DNA of 60,000 nucleotides from Polytrichum commune (GCA_950295325.1 OX485808.1:4840501-4900500); one strand, 5' to 3'; shown: positions 12,783 to 24,152, counted from the first letter of the stretch. Numbers and translations are program-made. Notes: a model not told the origin generated them from the sequence alone.

Positions 12783-12870
12783 ATAGGGTAGATGGGTCTA
12801 ATTTTTTTATTTCATTTAATTCCATTTTTCTGGCTGGCCCACTTCTCCTAGGATATGAAACACACAATTA
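12783..12870 (-). repeat. Fragment of GGTAGATG-ended repeat family beside a MITE
   Basis: The segment opens with AGGGTAGATGGGTCTAA and contains CACTTCTCCTAGGATATGAA, matching in reverse orientation the terminal part of the copies at 25102 and 33186-33576. It stops about where the PIF/Harbinger-like MITE at 12883 begins. The rest of the repeat was not found on the far side. Confidence 0.45.
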
Positions 12871-12882
12871 GTTCAAGATTGA

Positions 12883-13382
12883 GAGCCACTTCACACACGA
12901 GATTGAGAGCCCGTGACCATTCCACTTCAAGCACTCTCATTGATGGAAAAGACGGAGCCAGTCCAAGTTCACTTCACACTACGCTTGAGGGACCGACGAA
13001 GCATGTGAATGCAAGATGGATGTAAAGTCTACATGGATTCCTACATGGCATCAAATGGATCATGTTTCACGGTCACTTGGGACTATTTTCAAAAACCACC
13101 TCTTGGAGGTAGGCCTAACACAAAACCAGGAGTCCGTGCCACTCCAAACGCTCACAACCATTGATTTATTCTATTTTATCATGTGTGACGACCCGCATGA
13201 ATAGAAATTCATTGAAATGGCATTTGGTTGAGGGCCCAATTACATATGACTTCACGATACACTTGAGGATCCGTGACCACACGACATGATTTTGGAGGTG
13301 TGTTGGGACGGCCTTTGAACACTTTCTTTTGGGCTCTCACAACTTCATGGTCACGGCTCTTGGCTCGTGTGTGAAGTGGCCC
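12883..13382. mobile_element. PIF/Harbinger-like MITE (GGGCCAC family)
   Basis: This copy is 500 bp long and nearly collinear with 38861-39360. Its left end is mutated (GAGCCACTTCACACACGAG) and its right end is CTCGTGTGTGAAGTGGCCC. The flanks are TGA on the left and TTA on the right, which differ by one base from a 3 bp TTA duplication. There is no transposase ORF. Confidence 0.8.
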
Positions 13383-13656
13383 TTAGATTATATGCCCAAA
13401 TGCAGGTGTAGTGACGGTGGTAAAATATTACCAAAATTACCCTAGTGCGACAAGCCGGCGTTTAGGGGTTAAGTAGTTAGCTATGAAAATAAACACCCTG
13501 AATGATGCCCAATTCTTTCCAAGTGCGTCCTACGAGACAAACTCGGGCATCTTTGATGTGGTTTTCAAAGCCAATGAAGCTAAAATACATAAATAAATCG
13601 AGCTATAAAACATTTCACCACTACAAACTGACCTTCCGAATGGATTAGCTCCATAA

Positions 13657-14084
13657 GGGTGAGTTTCCATGTAGGCCACTCGCCCACCAAATTCTAGTGT
13701 GGATAAGGACAAACCCGTTCAAATGTAGAGGGACCATGGTGGGGTAGGGTTTGTATGTGCCAACTTAGCTATTCCCATGTTCTCAGATCTGGGCCCACCT
13801 GCTAACCTCCTCCTTCCGGTTACCAAGGATGGGGTTCTAGACCAACATTGGCTCTCATGAGTCTTCAACCAGTCTTAATCCTTTGGTGACCAACACTTGT
13901 AGGTTAAAGAGTGTTTAATGTGCACATGGAAGTCTAGCGACTCGTGTCCACAACCCTCCACATTCTAGCGGACTGTTAGACCGTGCTTGGATGATGGCTT
14001 GTGCTCAAGTACATACGAAAGCCTTCGACTCATTATTATCTAGAATAGAATGGGGGTGTGAAGGGCCTACATGGAAACACACCC
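13657..14084. mobile_element. PIF/Harbinger-like MITE with GGGTGAGTTTCCATG ends
   Basis: The left end GGGTGAGTTTCCATGTAGG is mirrored by CCTACATGGAAACACACCC on the right. Both sides are flanked by TAA (13654-13656 and 14085-14087). The element is 428 bp and non-coding. The short hairpin at 7854-7975 shares its ends. The 3 bp duplication and GGG start match the GGGCCAC elements, although the rest of the sequence differs. Confidence 0.8.
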
Positions 14085-14459
14085 TAAGCTTAGTGGGGAG
14101 GAAGGTCAATGCTCTAACTTAGGGGCGGTTTAGACTATGGTGAAGAAGTGCAATGGTCGGTCAATATTTGGGCAACAATTGGTGTGGCGGACAAGAGGGG
14201 GAAAAGAAAAGAAAACCTCAAGTTGGAGTTACGTGCATGTCAAGTTCCTTGTTTGAGGATTTGAGGTTGCCCAAGAAACTTGACCTCTAGAGAACTCCCC
14301 TAGCAAAAAAATGTTGCCGTGTTGGCACCCATGTCATTTTATCATCCATGCTTGAAGTTCTTCATTGGATACGTCAATCGTATTGCTCCACTCCCCTCAA
14401 ATTCTTGACCATTGCACATTCTTCATCATAGTCTCAACCAGCCCTTAGCCCACATAATT

Positions 14460-14783
14460 GGGCACATACTAGAAGGTGTTTTCCTAGCTAGTTAATATTT
14501 TTTGGTGTTAAGGTATGTGGGATTTGAGTGGGTTTCACGTAACAAAGTTTATTGTAAAGTATGGGGATGGATTAGGGTCCAAATCTTCTAATAGTCCTTT
14601 GTTGGAGTGCAATCAAGAATTGGACATGTATTGGAAGGTGTTTTCATGCTTAATCTTATTTGATACATAAGTATGATTTCCATGTGGGATTAGAGTGGGT
14701 TTCAAGTAATAAAGTTAACCATAAAGTACAAGGATGTATTAGGGTCCAATCTTCTAATGGCCCTTTCTTATGAGTGCAAGTAG
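14460..14783. repeat. Diverged tandem duplication, period about 170 bp
   Basis: Two copies follow one another. Each runs through a GG.ACAT..T.GAAGGTGTTTTC segment, then GTGGGATT.GAGTGGGTTTCA, then GTAA.AAAGTT and TTAGGGTCCAA.TCTTCTAA. The first ends near 14613 and the second near 14783. The divergence indicates an old duplication. No coding content is evident. Confidence 0.65.
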
Positions 14784-16260
14784 TAAGTTTTGGAGGGTTT
14801 TTTTTTATAAGATTTAAGTGCCAACATGTTTCACCTTTATATTACTAGAGAACCTTCTCATTTTCTTTGCCACCGATTTGCACATGTAGATTTAAGCACT
14901 CCTTGCTCCTCTTACCACTTATTTACTCCTCAAATGAAATCAAATTCAAGAAAAAAAACCTCACACATTTCTTAAAGTTTTTTAGGCTCGGAAGAGAAAC
15001 ATAGAGAGTTTTCCCCTTGTTTTTTTAAAGTTACCAACACAAATGTTGGAAGTGGCACATTTGGAATATTCCATCAAAAGGGGGTTGTCCCTCTTTCTTT
15101 TCTTTTTTTTTAATTTTTTATAGATACAACTCAAGTATATATATATACACACACATATGATATTGATTATTTATATAGTGTAGACAACAATAAGAAACCT
15201 CATATGTTTGAAGATATTTTTTATTTTTTATATGGGATTTATATCATTTGGATCTATATATCATCCAAGAACCTGCATATCCAAATAAAACTACCATGTT
15301 GTCAATATGATATTAGAATGGTATTAACCAAATAATGATTTGGATGTACAAAAGTTGTATTATCTTGTCATATCCACCAAGTATCAATGTATGACTAGTA
15401 TCCATTCACTTTATATTTGCACAAATATAATTGCAAAACTTCACAATGTCACATATATAATCCTACACATTCAATGAACATATTAAGCATCATAGCCACT
15501 AGTTCTTAGTGGATATAAAATTCTTAGTTGTACGTAACCACTAATTATCTTCAAACTGGGTACACGATCACCTTGACCCAAATGGTGAGTGGATCACAAA
15601 TGAACGAGATTGGAAAGATGACTTCGGAGCTTGGATGGGGATTATCTTACTTGAATTGAAAATTTGTTGGGTTTGCTCGATTCAAGCTTGCGCTTAGAAT
15701 GTTTCCATGTAAACTCTTGAATTCTTGAAGAAATTCAAAGTTAGTGTGTTTGATTCTTAAAGTGCTAACCAACCCAAAGTGTGTTGCATGTGTTTAGTGA
15801 AGTAAAATATTGAGGTAATTAACAAGTTGTTTTGGAGTTGAGGGTTTCCTCCACTTGTAGCTACTAAGGGCTCAAACCACCTTTGATGATTGATTGAGCA
15901 TTTTACCACCAAGATTTATCTATGGATTGAAGTGTTTGAAGATTAGATGTTTCTTTGCTACAACATTTGCTATTGAAAGATAGTAGTAGGGCTATTGAAC
16001 ACATGGTTTTAACCAATAAAAAGATAATTCGTCTAAATTTGATGATTTATAGGTTTATTATCATTTATAGAAGGAAACAACTTCTTAATTGATATTTCAA
16101 TCATAGTTCATAGTTACCATGATTTCAATTGTATATACGTGATTTACAAATTACACTCGATAACAATCTTTTGTATGTTAGCTCCAAATCCACTCTGCAA
16201 GTCACACTTTATGACACATCTCTATTACCATGTATACACCCTTGTCCTTCAGGGGTTAGT
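14784..16260. other. AT-rich intergenic stretch
   Basis: No gene or transposon end was recognised. Near 15140 there is a short TATATATA/CACACACA run. A segment at 15540-15600 (CTAATTATCTTCAAACTG, then GGTGAGTGGATCACAAA) is repeated in diverged form near 16396-16445. Confidence 0.35.
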
Positions 16261-16329
16261 TTAGATTAGACAAACAAAACTAGGGTTGTTTCATTTTGGT
16301 CACAATGAGGCGTTGATCGTAACCTATGG

Positions 16330-17100
16330 TAGTCAAGGGGGAGGGAGGAAGGTCGTGGAGTTGGGCACATTTCGACCAACCAACCAATCCACCACTAGTT
16401 ATCTTCAAACTACATGTTCACACTCACCCAATAGTGAGTGGACTACGACGGTGGGTGAGATCGAAAGGAAGATAATGGACTCACCAATCAAGATGCACAA
16501 TGGGAATGATACTTTGAAAAAGGTTCAAGAGGGGGATATTGGCAGCTGTAGGTTGGCATGAATGAGAGACACTTCATTCTTGATTAAAGCTGCAAACTCA
16601 AACATAAACCCACCTTGGGTCTATGGGGGTGAGAGAGGTTCATATGAAGGTTCAAAGCACATGATGATTCAAACTTGGTCTAGATGGTTCCCTATAAAAT
16701 TGCCAAATTAATAATAAATCAAATTCAACATGATGAAATGGTGATGATGATGATAATAATAATAAGAATTGTGATGAACTAAATAGTAACTTACAATAGT
16801 TATGGGATGGAGGACGCCACAAAATTGGAAACATACTAACAAACCAACCTCTATTTACCTTCAAACTATTGTGATAAATGAACTCTTCTTCTTCTTATAT
16901 GATCAACTTCACATGATGTTCATGAGCAACCTACACATGGATGATGAAACTTCGAAGGTGCACTTGGTAAGATGGGAAGACACCTTGAACTTGGGCACAT
17001 ATTACCAGCCAACCAACTAGCTAACCAACCAACCAACCAACCAACCAACCAACCAACCAACCAACCTCCCCTCTACTTATCCTCAAACCACGCGATAAAC
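16330..17100. repeat. Diverged direct repeats with CCAA-rich cores
   Basis: A unit containing TTGGGCACAT, then CCAACCAACCA, then a TA.CTTCAAAC segment recurs near 16355-16412, 16805-16870 and 16990-17095. A related, less complete unit lies near 15535-15600. The CCAA core has expanded into a microsatellite in the last unit. Confidence 0.5.
17013..17067. repeat. (CCAA)n microsatellite
   Basis: There are about eleven tandem CCAA units, uninterrupted from about 17022. It is the expanded form of the shorter CCAACCAACCAA core in the neighbouring repeat units. Confidence 0.9.
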
Positions 17101-17225
17101 AAACACTTGAACTTCCTTTTCCTTTTCCTTTTCCTTTTGACCACCCCCCGGCCCCCATTTGCCCACGTGGCCCTGAGTAGGACGTGGTGAACGGACATTG
17201 CATGTCAAAGTAACAACGCCGATGT

Positions 17226-17262
17226 TTCTTCTTCTTCTTCTTCTCCTTCTCCTTCTTCCTCT
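17226..17262. repeat. (CTT)n/(CCTT) microsatellite
   Basis: Tandem CTT units pass into CTCCTT units. It lies about 0.4 kb upstream of the GC-rich promoter-like segment of the 18.9-21.5 kb gene. Confidence 0.85.
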
Positions 17263-17559
17263 TTTTGACTGTTTACTTGGAAACTTAAAACTCATTTCTT
17301 TTCGTGTTATTTTTCTTTCCATATTTCCATCGTCCCTTTAACTTTTTCTTTGAACCACAATGTGATCACCTTCGGCCGGGTCGGATGGGCGTGAGCTCAG
17401 GTGACGAGAAACTTCATAGGGTCGGACCGGAGGCATATTCCGAGGGAGTCCACAAAGGAAGGTGCAAAAGCATGGGAATATCACCCATGGCATCCGCACC
17501 AAATGCCCTTCGCTTTACTACCCCCCTACCCCCTCCTACTACCCACCCCCGCCCGCCCC

Positions 17560-17640
17560 CCCGCCTGCCCTAGCCCTAGCCCGGGCCAGGCGGGTCCCAC
17601 ATGTCCCCAGATGGTGGGCCCGCGGCGAAAGTGCACCTCT
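17560..17640 (+). promoter_or_regulatory. GC-rich promoter segment with TCP/site II-like motifs
   Basis: Within this short GC-rich stretch lie GGTCCCAC (near 17591) and GTGGGCCC (near 17614). Both fit the GTGGGNCC class recognised by plant TCP proteins, and the second also contains the site II core TGGGCC. A pyrimidine-rich leader-like segment rich in CTCCTC/CATCATC follows at 17700-17900. The position is 1.3 kb upstream of the first in-frame ATG of the WD40-like gene, so a 5'UTR, perhaps with an intron, would fill the gap. The transcription start is not visible. Confidence 0.45.
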
Positions 17641-18896
17641 AATGGGCTCAGTGCTTCGCTTTCCGGCTTTCTCATCAGCACGAAGAAAGCTTAGCCAGCC
17701 GCTTCACGCTCCGATCCTCTCATAAGCTTACTTACTCACACACTCCTCCTCATCATCATCGTCAGATCCATCCCCCCCCCCTAGTACGCACACGCTTCTT
17801 CCAATCCCCACGTCCCCTTTATTGTTGCTGCTGTTGTTGTTGCGTATGCTTACTTAACACTCACTCCTGTCACCTTCTCTTCTTCTTTCTGCTGCTGCTT
17901 CTTATTGAATCTGCCTTCTCGGAGTCACAAAAATGAGTGTCTCAGCCTCCGGGGACTGTGTGGTCAAAGTGGGTTAGTTTTGTTTCTGGATCTGTTGTTT
18001 GGTGGTGTAGGTTGGGAGGTGTCGGGGTGGGAGTTCGTTTGCAGGAGTTTCGGGGGTACTTGTGTGTTGCAAGCGGCCTGTGGGATTGAAAGCTGGCTGG
18101 TTGTTGGGATTTGTGATTGAGAGTTGTGGTTGTTGCGACTGTGAGGAAGTTGGGTTTTGTATTGAGAGCTTGCTGAAAATGGTACTGGGGGGTTGATTAC
18201 TGCAGCGTCTGGGAATCTTTTGTGGAGGCTGCATAGAAGCCTTCAATCTGCCGGTTGGTGTGAGTTTTTTCTGTGGGTTGGGTTGGGTTGGGTTCAGGGG
18301 GGCGTTGGAATTCACATAGATCATCACAATTGGTATTGGTTGGTTGGCCTCACTCTGTGCGTGTACATGAATTGAAGTCGGATTGGGATTAGTTTGAAAG
18401 ATTCCCGAATTCAATTTTAGATTCCCCGCATTTTGGGTAGATTGACATGCACCACGTTTCCGTCGGTAAAAAAAAAGCTTTGGTTATTGAGTGAATTTGT
18501 GCAGCTCCAATTCGTAGTTTATCTGTTTCCTTCCAATTCGTGAAATAAGAAGAACTCCGTTGCTGCGAACCACCTGTACATACCAATCAATCAGCCCATC
18601 AATCAATCCCGGCGTGAACCTAAATCTCGTGGGGACCAACGGAACCTGGCCAGGTCTCTCGTGTCCGTGAGAGTGTTTGATGTTGATTTGTTGATGTTCT
18701 CCACTCTGCCTCTGTCCGTTTTTTTTGGGAGGACAGAGTAACCTTGCATCCGAGCGGCTGTCTTCTGCCAATTTCTTGCGCTTTTTAAGCTGTTATTCAT
18801 AAATAGTACGAAGGAGCAACCTTGGTTGGAGAGATTGAAGCGTTCGGGAGGAGGTTAGTAGCGGTCTCCGAAGGAGCAAAGTGTGGCGGGCTGGCT
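17641..18896 (+). other. Probable 5'UTR/leader intron of the WD40-like gene
   Basis: The first part (17700-17950) is CT-rich, as plant leaders often are. The next part (17950-18420) is GT-rich and includes a (GGTTG)n run near 18278-18297. An ATG near 17932 opens only a short frame that stops within about 15 codons. No convincing protein-coding exon was found before 18897. The placement of leader introns is inference. Confidence 0.35.
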
Positions 18897-21466
18897 ATGG
18901 AGAATATGGATGTGTTAGTGCGGGGAGTGGTGATGCAGAACCAAGGAATAGGGTTAGGCCTGATAAGTTTGGCAAGCGTAGAGTGGGCATGGGTGGCTGT
19001 GGTGGCCACCATTGTCATGGCATTCGTGTCTGTGAGGCGTGTGAGCATCTTCAGCGTGGGGTTGACATGGAGAGGGAAGCCTGGCCAAATGCGAGTGCAG
19101 GTGCAATCTTTCTCTTCTTCCTTGGACGGCAATTGCATTGTGACCGCCCGAGGCATGTTCAGTGCGGGGCTTGTGAAAAGCTCGGAGCCGGAAGCTGAGG
19201 TTTCCTCGGAGTGTTGTGGTGGTGGTGGTGGTGCTGCGTCTTCCAATCCCAGTAGTAAGGTGGCTGCTGAGATGTTCTTCGTGTTTGAGAAGAAGACTAC
19301 CTCTGTCGTTGTGCCCAAGCTCAACTTCCCCCTTCGTACCGAGAAGGTAATCCTCTTACGATGTTGATGATGATTAACTGACCTTCTTTTGCTCCTAATA
19401 TTTGGGAGATAGAAAGAAGGATGTAGACAGGTTACACATTTCTCGGCGAAGGTTAGGTTTTTAGGACGATGATCATTACCTCGCACCTCTCTGCTGCAAC
19501 AATTTGGGAGGAATAACGATGTAAGCAGGTTACACATTTCTCGGTGAAGGTGAGGTTCTTAGGAAGACGATGATCATCACCTGACACTGTTCTGCTGTAA
19601 CAGTTTGGTAGGAAGAAAGACATAAGTACGAACATTTCTCGGTGAATGTAAGGTTCTCAGGAAGATGATCATCACCTGATAGTTTGGGAGAAAGAAAGAA
19701 AGAGGGATGTGAAAAGTAGTTACAAATATCTCTGTGAATAGAGGATTGTCGTCCTCGGAGGTAATCTCATCCTCATACCAATGGAAACCCCCGGAAACCT
19801 AAGCAGAGGAGAATCAGCGATTGAGTTTCTTGCGTGTCGTCGCCCTTGTTCTTTTCGGTGCTTCGGAGCTATTTCACTTGTCAACTTTTCTTGCGAAGGT
19901 TGCGGGGCTACTTTAGGGTAATCACGGCGTTGATTGACTTCGTGTGCACAGACGCAACAAAAGTTTTGTCAACTAAGCAGTTTTTTTTACGTAATGTGCA
20001 GACAAAGGTACAGCGGAGAGTGCGAAGACTCCCGAAGCCGCACACGGTTGCGTATATGGACCCCCAACCTACCGAAGGAACAATCTCCGTTTCCAGGCGT
20101 GAAGGCATCGAGTGGGACCCCGGCACATCGCCACACATTCTTTCTTCTTCTTGCTCCTCCGAGAATATGGAACTTTTGTTACCTTCTTGGGCTCAAACCT
20201 TAGCTAAGCCATTAGTAGCATACAGAACTCCCTTTATAGTATCAGCAGATTCTAGTACCTCTTTCGCTAGTGGATGGGACCCTCTCTGGAAGCTAAAAAT
20301 CCGAGACGCTGTATGTGGGGATAGGAAATGCTTTTCTAGTACACCTGAAAATTTTAGATTATCTCCTGTTGTTGCGAAAGATGGTAACAATCTTGTGAGT
20401 CTTAGAAACGACGTAGTTAGGTTGTGGGATACAAACGCAAAGACGGAGGTGAAGAGGGTTTACCTTCCTAAGAGAAGCTCAAATGCAAATGTGAATGCTC
20501 TCACCTCAGCATTTGATGTGGACTGGGACGCAAAACGTGCGGCCGTGGGAGGTGTTGATGGATCGTTGTCGTTTATCGACTTGGAACGCTCGGCATTCGA
20601 GAAGAGTTATCAGATGCAGCAAGCCTTAGTGCAAGCGCTTCAGTTTGATCGAAACTCGTCAACAAAGACAGCACTTGTAGGTCGGTATTCTTTAACCTCT
20701 TTGCGCCAACTGAAAGTTTCCATGATTGCATAGTGTTTATGTTATTGTGGTTTCCGTTACATCTTCCGTTTGCTTTATGGCATTTTTAATACAAAAGAAC
20801 TCCAATTCCGATAATGACTGTTCTTGTAACTATTATAGAGATTATTTGGATTATTTTCCTAGTATTATCTTGATGTTTATGGCTATACCAACTTTTTTCT
20901 TTATTACATTCAATGGACGAGGTAGTACATCCAACAATTACTATCAAAGCTATTGGGCATCAACAGCATTGAAGTGTGCTCTTTTACTTAGTTGTTGTGG
21001 GGATGAATTGATTCATTGGAAGTGTTCTTTTGTTGCAGCTGGACCAGGGATTGCTACATCACGATGTTCAGTTTCTCTCTGGGATACGCGAACGAGCGAC
21101 AGGCAGATTGATGCTAACTTGAATGCAAATTTGATTTACGGGCTCCGAGCACAAGGGAATGAGCTCTATGTAAGGGATGATTTGAAGTATGTGTCACTGC
21201 ATGACGTGAGGATGCTGAAGGGCTTGAATGTTGGTAGAATTCCGTGCGGTGTGAATTCGGAGCTCAAATTACAAGAATCCGAGGACAAGTGGTGGGATGT
21301 AGACGTTGCATGCGCTAACACCGACGAAGATGATGATGATGATGGTGAGTTTTGGGACTGCCAGAGCACAAACTCTGAGGGTAAAGAAACGGGTAAATCA
21401 TCTATGGTGGGGAATTTTGTCCTCGCGGTGTCTCGCAGCTTCTCATCAAAATCGTTGGGGAGGTAA
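18897..21466 (+). CDS. WD40-like propeller protein with hydrophobic N-terminal segment (three exons)
   Basis: Proposed exons are 18897-19346, 20002-20680 and 21039-21466, encoding about 518 residues. The junctions are GAGAAG|GTAATC to TGTGCAG|ACAAAG (phase 0) and CTTGTAG|GTCGG to TTGTTGCAG|CTGG (phase 1). The frame stays open across both, and the second junction creates a continuous LVAGPGIATS. The start is the first ATG of the open frame, which is itself open back to a TAG at 18804. Residues 18-46 are strongly hydrophobic, suggesting a membrane segment. A Gly/Ser-rich linker follows near 110-130. Residues from about 150 onward carry propeller-like signatures (VVRLWDTNAKTEV near 281-293, DVDWDAKRAAVGGVDGSLSF near 315-334 and SLWDTRTS near 386-393). 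An acidic DEDDDDD run lies near 475. Fewer than seven repeats are obvious. I cannot name the family. A KIN14B-interacting-type WD40 protein is one weak possibility. Joining the first exon to the rest is the least certain step. Confidence 0.65.
19395..19745. repeat. Intronic tandem repeat, period about 100 bp
   Basis: Three to four diverged copies of a unit with GGTTACACATTTCTCGG, then GAAGGT.AGGTT, then GATGATCATCACCT and a TTTGGGAGGAA segment lie inside the proposed first intron (19347-20001). The copies begin near 19423, 19520 and 19625, with a decayed one near 19700. They have no coding role in either frame of the gene. Confidence 0.8.
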
Positions 21467-21663
21467 AGACTGCCACATGTAAGTGTCATTTCTTGCATAG
21501 AAACACACATGTTGTGCAAGTGCTTGTTCCTACCGATCAAGAACAGCGGTCACGGTTCTAGTAGGCATGGAAGGAGGACACGGTGATGCCCACCATTCTG
21601 TATCCGGTCCTCTGCCGATCACCAACAAGTTGATGGCCGGTCCTGCACGTCTGCACCCACACC

Positions 21664-21948
21664 TCACTTACTCAATGTTGGAGGTGGAGAAGATGATGAT
21701 GGTGATGGGGTAACAATGGCTGTTGTTGCGCATTTGCTCATGTTATTACCTACCATAGCATTGATTGATTGGCAGGCGTACTGCATCTCGGGAAGGGTTT
21801 TCTGGCCTTTTCTCCCCAGATTTGCAGTGAATTGGGAGAGAGATGGGTTGACAACGAATGGCAAAGAAGATTGATGAAGCTCATGGTAATCTGAGTTTTT
21901 TCCGGACATAGCCTGATCCGAATCATTGCCATAAGGTGTAAGCCAGGG
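21664..21948 (-). CDS. Candidate minus-strand exon, unknown protein
   Basis: On the minus strand the frame is open from an acceptor-like TGCTACTTAG near 21949 to a TGA at 21664, giving about 94 residues. The content is hydrophilic, with a Ser/Pro-rich C-terminus. A strong donor-like TAG|GTAATA lies inside it near 21740, so the true exon could be shorter. It lies in the opposite orientation just downstream of the WD40-like gene. I recognise no domain. It may belong with the candidate exon at 22467-22709. Confidence 0.25.
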   Translation of the reverse strand, partial: PWLTPYGNDSDQAMSGKNSDYHELHQSSLPFVVNPSLSQFTANLGRKGQKTLPEMQYACQSINAMVGNNMSKCATTAIVTPSPSSSSPPPTLSK

Positions 21949-22466
21949 CTAAGTAGCAGGGAGATACCTGAAGCTTGGATTTCACTGCGCACATTGTTCA
22001 TGGCCAAGGAAGAAGCCGCGATTGATGACTTTATGTGCAATATTTTTGTGGAATCTTCCGTTTACTCCTCATTTCTTAGTGCTGCAATCTATACTCCACA
22101 AATCAAAATGACAATTTGTACAGTGACAAGACAATTGGTATTTTTTGTACAGTGTAAATTACAGATCCGTGCATTTTAAATTGTAAATGTTTATGACTAA
22201 AATCTCTCAGCTAGGCACTTTGAGCCTCCTCTCGCCCTGCCTCGTCTCACCATCCCATGAGTTATTTGTGGGTTGATCAACCACAGCGATCTCACATGGG
22301 TAACAGCCAAGATTGATCTAGAGCATCATGTATACACATAGCATGTAATAAGATAGTCATAAATTCATATAGCGAATCTGATTTTACTGCAATTAAAATT
22401 GTACCTACACACACGTCCCCAGTAAATGCAGGCACCAGTACTGCTGGCGACGGGCAGATTCATTTG

Positions 22467-22709
22467 TCAGCTTTGTTGTTGTGGTTGGGCATTGTTACTC
22501 GAATCTCTGTCTCCCATATACGCAGTAATTGCAAGTCGCAAAACTTTTGACTGGGCATGAAACTTCTTCATTGCCATTGGCGCATAAAATTCCGGTAAAC
22601 AAATCTGCAGTATGCAGCCTGCCATGGGTGCGGTGGCAATAGCAAGCTGTTGACACCGAAGAGAAGCAATGATTTGCTTAACTGACGTCCCCGACTGACG
22701 AGCCATACC
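22467..22709 (-). CDS. Candidate minus-strand exon, unknown protein
   Basis: On the minus strand a pyrimidine-rich acceptor (TTTTTTCCCTCTGACTGTAG) is followed by an open frame starting GMARQSGTSVKQ and running about 81 residues to a stop at 22467. The middle contains a helix-like segment (SLRCQQLAIATAPMAG) and the end is Gln-rich. It could be an internal or last exon of a gene that also uses 21948-21664. The acceptor and the protein-like composition are the only support. Confidence 0.3.
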   Translation of the reverse strand, partial: GMARQSGTSVKQIIASLRCQQLAIATAPMAGCILQICLPEFYAPMAMKKFHAQSKVLRLAITAYMGDRDSSNNAQPQQQS

Positions 22710-23402
22710 CTACAGTCAGAGGGAAAAAATCAATACCATTCCGGTTCATCAGTCCTTGAATGATGTAAATTTTGCTGCATGATGGCCATCACTCAACTTT
22801 GACTTTACCTGTCATGTGCAGTCAGTCCAATATAATTCCTCCTAAAAATTGAATCTATTTTATGCTTTTTGATTCGACCGCGTGTCCTTTGTGTCCGACC
22901 CAAACATGACAATCTCATGGGAGATGAACTCGAGCTTTGTGTACCATATTTATGCACCTTTCGGGGTTGCTTTTTGATCTGAAAGTTTGACGTTTGGCAT
23001 ATTGGCGACTTCACATCATAAATTCTAAGATTGCTAGGTTAAGGCCACGTTTACACTTGAGGTTGAGTTGAGAGCTTGAACTTGCAATTTTTGGGAGTTC
23101 ATATCACTTGTATTTGACAGGCTCTTATGTAAAGCTCAAACTATGGAGAGCTTGAAGAAACTTTGTGTTGTCAATAGATTGAGCCAATGTTTAAGTTGTC
23201 ATGCTCAAATTGACATATCGAGGCGGGGATGGTATTAAACAAAAGAGATTTCATGACAATCTATGGAATGCTTGAAAGCCAGTTGGATTGGGACCCATAA
23301 AACGAGGGCTTTATCTCTAAGCATCTATACGCAACTGCACATGGGGATCCATCAACATCCCACCTAGGCGACATAAGCACATGTCAAGGTTTAGCCCATG
23401 AA
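22710..23402. other. Intergenic stretch, nothing recognised
   Basis: There are short ORFs only. From about 23040 the text is repetitive in feel (recurring AGCTTGA and CTCAAG words) and leads into the perfect tandem duplication at 23403. Confidence 0.35.
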
Positions 23403-23678
23403 GTTGAAAGCTCAAGTGGGGTTTACTGAACAAGCTTGAGTACAAGGATCTTGACAAATGAGAATTCTCCTTGCTTCAAGCTCTCAATCTTCTAGCTTTT
23501 AACCTCTCTACACCGTTCATGGTATTTAGCGTCACTCCCTGTTGAAAGCTCAAGTGGGGTTTACTGAACAAGCTTGAGTACAAGGATCTTGACAAATGAG
23601 AATTCTCCTTGCTTCAAGCTCTCAATCTTCTAGCTTTTAACCTCTCTACACCGTTCATGGTATTTAGCGTCACTCACT
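23403..23678. repeat. Perfect 138 bp tandem duplication
   Basis: The unit beginning GTTGAAAGCTCAAGTGGGG at 23403 is repeated at 23541. The copies are identical over 135 bp, up to GCGTCACTC at 23537 and 23675. The end of each unit is the left terminus of the TA-flanked MITE (CTACACCGTTCATGG onward). The first copy therefore carries an orphan MITE end and the second the full element. The absence of differences implies a recent event, or an assembly artefact. Confidence 0.9.
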
Positions 23679-23857
23679 ATTTGGAATTACGCAAACCTAT
23701 AACTTCTCGCTTTAGATTTCATTTGTTATCAACAAAGATTAAATAGGCTCTATGGACAATATACAACATAAATGACTTTACTTGGTACTTGGGAAAAAAT
23801 TATAGCATTGCATAACTCTGAATAGTAAGTGACACTTAAATACCATAAACGGTGTAG
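23646..23857. mobile_element. MITE, TA-flanked family with self-complementary ends
   Basis: The ends CTACACCGTT and AACGGTGTAG are inverted copies. The subterminal text TTTAGCGTCACTCACTA is mirrored by TAGTAAGTGACACTTAAA. The size of about 210 bp matches the copies at 147, 28377 and 44865. TA dinucleotides sit just inside the outer C and G and are a plausible target duplication. Confidence 0.75.
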
Positions 23858-24152
23858 TGGAAAGACGGGTCTAGATTGCAACCTCAAAGTGCTTCAATGG
23901 TTGCAAAATCTTACGCAAGCATAGAAAATTTCCGTTGACAACCACTTTCATATTCACTTGAGAAAGAAAAATCCCACAAAGTTGGGATTGTTTCATGGTA
24001 AATCCAACGATGGAGCTTCTAAGAAGCTTCACTTGGGTAGATTTAGTCATCAAGTATCATCCATCAAACACAAAAGCCATGCCTAGGGCAAATTACGTTT
24101 CCATGGGGGAGTTGAATTTTCATAGTTGAACCTTCAACCCTCGCTTCAACAC

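Noticed and set aside
18797-19537. 246-codon minus-strand ORF
   Set aside because: It lies antisense to exon 1 of the WD40-like gene, runs into the intronic tandem repeat and has no recognisable domain. The plus strand has matching splice sites.
19834-20001. Extension of the WD40-like ORF upstream of 20002 as coding sequence
   Set aside because: The frame is open, but a good acceptor (TGTGCAG) precedes 20002 and the text before it is T-rich and unlike protein. It is treated as intron.
21463-21500. A 38 bp intron that would extend the WD40-like protein
   Set aside because: Donor AG|GTAAAG and acceptor GCATAG exist, but 38 bp is shorter than usual plant introns. The stop at 21466 was kept.
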